7,788 bases of DNA from JAVVPO01 sp036655715 (GTDB lineage: Bacteria > Bacillota > Clostridia > Lachnospirales > Cellulosilyticaceae): the NCBI GenBank assembly GCA_036655715.1, contig JAVVPO010000097.1, positions 1 to 7,788 of the forward strand, in the 5' to 3' direction. The stretch's first letter is position 1, and the number at the start of each line of letters is the position of its first letter. Positions 5,038 through 7,788 of the stretch are shown one piece after another. Below the pieces are notes generated by a model that searched no databases, was not told where the DNA came from, and saw only the letters and a program-made list of their open reading frames with translations. The position numbers and the translations under genes were made by a program.

Positions 5038-6117
5038 TTAGAAGAAAGTTTTAAGATCTTGTACTTTTTCTGTTGTAAGCTCTTTTGCTAAATGTGCAAA
5101 TAATCTTACTGAGTTTTCAAGGTCATCTAAGTGAATCACACTGTTGTGTGCATGACCGTATCTTGTTGCAATAGATACTGTAAGTGGAACCGCACCATCA
5201 TGTGCTTTATGCATCTCACCTGTATCTGTACCGCCACCAAGCATAACGTCTGTTTGGTATGGAATATCATTTTTCTTAGCTACTTCTCTAGCAAGTTTAA
5301 TGAATTTCTTGTTACCCATTGCTGTTGCATCAAGAATTGCAATTGATGGACCCTCTCCAAGCTTTAATGTAGAATCAAATGATTTACATCCTGGCGTATC
5401 ACCGTATGCACCGATATCTGTTGAGATACAAACATCTGGGTTGATGATTTGTGCACAAGTTTTAGCACCACGAATACCTACTTCTTCTTGTACTGTTCCT
5501 GCAAGGTAAAGTGTACATGGAAGCTCTTGACCTTGGATGTTCTTAAGAAGTTCGCTGATGATTGCACAACCTACTCTGTTATCCCATGCTTTAGTTGCTA
5601 CGTATCTTGGATTAGCAAGTGGCTTGTATGCTGAAACTGGTGTTACAGGGTCACCCACTTGGATACCAAGTCCAAGTAATTCTTCTTTATCTTTTACACC
5701 GAAATCGATGAATAAATCATCAAACTCGATTTTAGCTTTTTGTGATAATTCTTTTGATGGCTTATGTCCGATTACACCTGGGTATTCTTTACCATCTTCT
5801 GTTGTTACACATACATCTTGTGTCATAAGCTGTGCTGGCCACCAGCCACCGATTGGCTTGATGAAAGCAAACCCTTTGTCATCAATATCAGCAATAATGA
5901 AACCAATTTGGTCTAAGTGAGCTGAGATCATTACTTTAGGTGCATTTTCTGGTCCTTTTTTAACAAAGATAATGCTTCCTAAGTTATCAAATAATACTTC
6001 GTCACATAAGTCTTTAAGTTCGTCATGCATAAGTTTTGCTACAGCACCCTCATGTCCTGAAATACCGTTTGTTTGAGTTAATTTTTCAATATAATCGTAG
6101 TCAAATTTAAATTCCAT
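5038..6117 (-). CDS. M42-family zinc aminopeptidase
   Basis: The 359-residue protein belongs to the M42 glutamyl aminopeptidase/FrvX/YsdC family of cytoplasmic, often dodecameric, cobalt- or zinc-dependent aminopeptidases that trim peptides. Metal ligands and catalytic residues are all present: H67 and D69 in 'SAHLDQIGF', bridging D179 in 'KAWDNRVGC', E211 (general base) and E212 in 'TVQEEVGIRGA', D234 in 'STDIGAYGD', and H322 in 'TRYGHAH'. 'LGGGTDTG' at 293-300 is also typical. I chose the ATG at 6115-6117; the GTG nine bases upstream (6124-6126) lies inside the GGGGTGA ribosome binding site and is less likely to be the start. The length matches the family at about 340-365. Upstream is the repeat tract with the scaffold gap, so linkage to the PLP enzyme gene is uncertain; downstream is the terminator-like hairpin. 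Confidence 0.92.
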   Translation of the reverse strand: MEFKFDYDYIEKLTQTNGISGHEGAVAKLMHDELKDLCDEVLFDNLGSIIFVKKGPENAPKVMISAHLDQIGFIIADIDDKGFAFIKPIGGWWPAQLMTQDVCVTTEDGKEYPGVIGHKPSKELSQKAKIEFDDLFIDFGVKDKEELLGLGIQVGDPVTPVSAYKPLANPRYVATKAWDNRVGCAIISELLKNIQGQELPCTLYLAGTVQEEVGIRGAKTCAQIINPDVCISTDIGAYGDTPGCKSFDSTLKLGEGPSIAILDATAMGNKKFIKLAREVAKKNDIPYQTDVMLGGGTDTGEMHKAHDGAVPLTVSIATRYGHAHNSVIHLDDLENSVRLFAHLAKELTTEKVQDLKTFF

Positions 6118-6134
6118 TATTTTCACCCCATCAT

Positions 6135-6192
6135 TTTTTATAAGATTATTAAGTTTTTATAAAATCATTAAGCTTTTACAAAAGCACTTAAG
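6135..6192. repeat. Three diverged 19-20-base tandem units
   Basis: On the plus strand, TTTTTATAAGATTATTAAG (6135-6153), TTTTTATAAAATCATTAAG (6154-6172) and CTTTTACAAAAGCACTTAAG (6173-6192) follow one another with no spacer. The first two differ at two positions, and the third is more diverged and one base longer. The tract lies directly upstream of the aminopeptidase ribosome binding site. The last unit also contains an inverted repeat (CTTTT/AAAAG, flanked by TTAAG/CTTAA). Confidence 0.7.
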
Positions 6193-6221
6193 CCTGTATT
6201 TTCTTAAATCCTGCTATTACT
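6167..6221. repeat. 55-base direct repeat, copy left of the scaffold gap
   Basis: The 55 bases ending at the first N are identical to the 55 bases starting right after the last N (6322-6376). The exact abutment of both copies on the gap indicates that two contigs ended in the same sequence. Confidence 0.9.
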
Positions 6222-6321
6222 NNNNNNNNNNNNNNNNNNNNNNNNNNNNNNNNNNNNNNNNNNNNNNNNNNNNNNNNNNNNNNNNNNNNNNNNNNNNNNN
6301 NNNNNNNNNNNNNNNNNNNNN
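6222..6321. other. 100-N scaffold gap
   Basis: Exactly one hundred undetermined bases separate the aminopeptidase and PLP-enzyme regions. A round 100 is the conventional filler for a gap of unknown size, so no distance should be read from it. Confidence 0.97.
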
Positions 6322-6376
6322 ATTAAGCTTTTACAAAAGCACTTAAGCCTGTATTTTCTTAAATCCTGCTATTACT
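6322..6376. repeat. 55-base direct repeat, copy right of the scaffold gap
   Basis: Identical to 6167-6221 over all 55 bases. It starts immediately after the gap and runs into the 17-base tandem repeat at the end of the PLP-enzyme gene. Confidence 0.9.
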
Positions 6377-6392
6377 TAAATCTTGCTATTAG
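6359..6392. repeat. Two 17-base tandem units reaching into the PLP-enzyme stop codon
   Basis: TTAAATCCTGCTATTAC (6359-6375) is followed directly by TTAAATCTTGCTATTAG (6376-6392), with two differences in 17. The second unit contains the TAA stop codon of the PLP-enzyme gene (6389-6391 on the minus strand). The left-hand 55-base copy contains one such unit next to the gap (6204-6220). Confidence 0.75.
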
Positions 6393-7570
6393 TTTAATGT
6401 ATCTAATGCTCTTGTTAAATCTTCTAAGATAATCTCTGGTGCTTCAAGTCCAATGTAAAGACGGATAAGGTCTTTTGATTGATGAACATCTGCAAGTCCT
6501 TGATGATTTGCTTCATTATTATAGTTTGGAGAAATCGCTAAACTCTCAAATCCACCCCAGCTTACGCCAAGCTTGAAGATCTTGAATGCATTCATGAAGT
6601 TTGTTAACTCATCATAATTTGCGAAGTCAACTTCTACACTGAATAATGTTGTGAAGCCTGTTGTCTGCTTCTCGTATACTTCTTTATCTCTACCTGTAAA
6701 AGCAAGAGGATGATTAATCTTTCTTACTTTTGGATGGTTTTGAAGAAGTTCTACAACTTTTCTTGTTGTTTCTGTCTGGTATGCAAGTCTTTGTGGTAAT
6801 GTACGAAGTCCACGAAGGATTAACCACGCATCGAATGGAGGCATTACACCACCACCAAATTGGTGACCAATTTCAAAGATTCTATCCACTAATGCGAATT
6901 TACCAATTACTGCTCCACCTACTGTATCACTGTGTCCTGCGATGTATTTTGTACATGAATGTAATACAAGGTCAATGCCGTGTGTAAGAGGCTTTTGGTT
7001 AAGTGGTGTAGCCCAAGTATTATCGATTGCTGTTAAGATGTTTCTCTCTTTTGCAATTTCTGCTACTTTTGCTAAGTCAAGTACATCAAAGTTCATAGTT
7101 GATGGACTTTCTATGTAAATCATTTTTGTATTTTCTTTTATGTAGTCTTTGATTTCTTCTTCGTTTTTAACAAATGCATTTGTGTACTCTACACCGAATT
7201 TTCCAAGTGTCTTAACATATGCTAAAGCTGGTCCATATACATTATTTACGAATAATACATGGTCGCCTTTTTCTACAAATGTAAAGATTGAAGAACTAAT
7301 AGCTGCCATTCCTGATGCAAAACATTTACACTTTTCGCCACGCTCAAGCTCAGCAAGTTTCTTCTCTAAGATCTCTGTAGTTGGGTTTACCCCTCTTGTA
7401 TAAACATAGTTACTTCTCTCTGCTGTAATCCCTCCTAAGAAACTTTCCCAGTCTTTAAATGCGAAAAGTGATGTTTGCATAATTGGTGGTGCAATTGCGC
7501 CAAAGTAATCTTCGTGATTTTCGTTTGAATGTAAACAAATTTTTGAATCTTCATTTTGCCAATTTTTCAT
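6389..7570 (-). CDS. Cys/Met-metabolism PLP enzyme, cystathionine beta-lyase-like
   Basis: The 393-residue fold-type I enzyme belongs to the cystathionine gamma-synthase family. Visible residues: 'YVYTRGVNPT' at 55-64, with Y57 and R59 that bind the phosphate of the neighbouring subunit's PLP; 'SGM' at 86-88; D183 in 'AIDNTW', pairing with the pyridine nitrogen; Schiff-base K208 in 'HSCTKYIAGHSD'; and carboxylate-binding R370 in 'IRLYIGLE'. 'SWGGFES' at 337-343 resembles the SWGGYES of Escherichia coli MetC more than the SLGG of gamma-synthases and gamma-lyases, which favours cystathionine beta-lyase; methionine gamma-lyase or O-acetylhomoserine sulfhydrylase cannot be excluded. I chose the ATG at 7568-7570 because AAGGAG stands six bases upstream; a longer frame from the ATG at 7595-7597 would place that site inside the gene. 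A strong promoter lies about 160 bases upstream. Confidence 0.88.
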   Translation of the reverse strand: MKNWQNEDSKICLHSNENHEDYFGAIAPPIMQTSLFAFKDWESFLGGITAERSNYVYTRGVNPTTEILEKKLAELERGEKCKCFASGMAAISSSIFTFVEKGDHVLFVNNVYGPALAYVKTLGKFGVEYTNAFVKNEEEIKDYIKENTKMIYIESPSTMNFDVLDLAKVAEIAKERNILTAIDNTWATPLNQKPLTHGIDLVLHSCTKYIAGHSDTVGGAVIGKFALVDRIFEIGHQFGGGVMPPFDAWLILRGLRTLPQRLAYQTETTRKVVELLQNHPKVRKINHPLAFTGRDKEVYEKQTTGFTTLFSVEVDFANYDELTNFMNAFKIFKLGVSWGGFESLAISPNYNNEANHQGLADVHQSKDLIRLYIGLEAPEIILEDLTRALDTLN

Positions 7571-7641
7571 AGAGGTCTCCTTCAAATCATAGGTCATAAT
7601 ATATTAATGCAAGGATGAGTTTTATTCTGAATTGATAGCAA

Positions 7642-7657
7642 TATATAAATTTATATA
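7642..7657. repeat. 16-base perfect AT palindrome in the PLP-enzyme leader
   Basis: TATATAAATTTATATA is a perfect palindrome about 70 bases upstream of the start codon. With only A and T this can arise by composition, but its position in an otherwise unstructured leader makes it a possible regulator site. Confidence 0.4.
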
Positions 7658-7714
7658 ACTGATTATATTTGTACAATTTACCACATTTCCACTCAAAAAA
7701 CTTACCTTTTTTAT

Positions 7715-7736
7715 TATAATAGCACTTATTATTATA
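7715..7736. promoter_or_regulatory. Inverted repeat overlapping the -10 box and transcription start
   Basis: TATAATA (7730-7736 on the minus strand) and TATTATA (7715-7721) form seven-base arms separated by eight bases. The first arm contains the -10 box of the promoter at 7731-7759 and the second lies near the predicted start of the transcript. This is a normal place for a repressor operator, but the AT-only arms give modest weight. Confidence 0.35.
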
Positions 7737-7759
7737 TTAGTAAAGTGTTATCATGACAA
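7731..7759 (-). promoter_or_regulatory. Sigma-A promoter of the PLP-enzyme gene
   Basis: On the minus strand TTGTCA (7754-7759), a 17-base spacer and a perfect TATAAT (7731-7736) make a near-consensus promoter. The predicted start near 7724 gives a leader of about 150 bases before the ATG at 7570. I see no T-box, S-box or other riboswitch fold in that leader. Confidence 0.75.
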
Positions 7760-7788
7760 ATATATCATTGTTTTTTATTTGTTATTAA

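Noticed and set aside
3062..5920. Several plus-strand open frames of 60-130 codons inside the isomerase, hexokinase and aminopeptidase genes
   Set aside because: They are antisense to genes with complete catalytic motifs, lack ribosome binding sites and have low-complexity Ser/Thr/Pro/Cys-rich translations typical of shadow frames.
6118..6126. GTG start giving a 362-residue aminopeptidase
   Set aside because: The GTG is part of the GGGGTGA ribosome binding site of the ATG at 6115-6117.
6135..6392. CRISPR-like array
   Set aside because: The units are short, abut without spacers and diverge from one another; there are no cas genes.
7571..7597. Nine-residue N-terminal extension of the PLP enzyme from the upstream ATG
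   Set aside because: The AAGGAG site lies inside this extension at ideal distance from the ATG at 7568-7570, while the upstream ATG has no ribosome binding site.
7571..7724. Riboswitch (SAM or T-box) upstream of the PLP enzyme
   Set aside because: The leader is short and AT-rich, with no T-box sequence, no conserved SAM-riboswitch blocks and no terminator hairpin before the gene.

Overview
The window looks like a scaffold piece from a low-GC Gram-positive bacterium, most likely a clostridium (Lachnospirales-like). The support is AT-rich coding sequence, strong AGGAG-type ribosome binding sites, near-consensus sigma-A promoters and the protein families present; no finer taxonomy is justified. 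Every gene I can support lies on the minus strand, so transcription runs from high to low coordinates. No rRNA, tRNA or CRISPR is visible.

Right part (about 7788 to 2618): a metabolic block. A consensus promoter at 7731-7759 drives a Cys/Met-metabolism PLP enzyme (cystathionine beta-lyase-like). Next comes a short region of tandem repeats broken by a 100-N scaffold gap, then an M42-family zinc aminopeptidase. After a terminator-like hairpin there is a tight two-gene operon of a eukaryotic-type hexokinase and a class I mannose-6-phosphate isomerase. Together these two would turn mannose into fructose-6-phosphate.

Middle part (2617 to 1862): about 750 bases with no convincing gene. It holds an intrinsic terminator and, immediately behind it, a short ORF-less remnant of what looks like a group IIC intron: a 5' end beginning GTGTGCC, a piece like domain III, then domain V and domain VI. 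A decayed small ORF lies further upstream and might be a relic of a reverse transcriptase.

Left part (1933 to 1): a compact four-gene operon behind a very good promoter. In transcription order it holds a nucleotidyltransferase (DUF6036-like) lacking its N-terminus, a MazG-like NTP pyrophosphohydrolase, a class I SAM methyltransferase, and the N-terminus of a PLD-nuclease-domain protein of the kind usually fused to a DEAD/DEAH helicase. That last gene runs off the left edge. This operon is the best candidate for an undescribed nucleic-acid-handling or defence-type system, but the function is inferred from families and arrangement only.

The 55 bases on each side of the N gap are identical. This strongly suggests that the gap marks an unresolved assembly-graph junction in a tandem-repeat tract, so the distance between the PLP enzyme and the aminopeptidase is not reliable.
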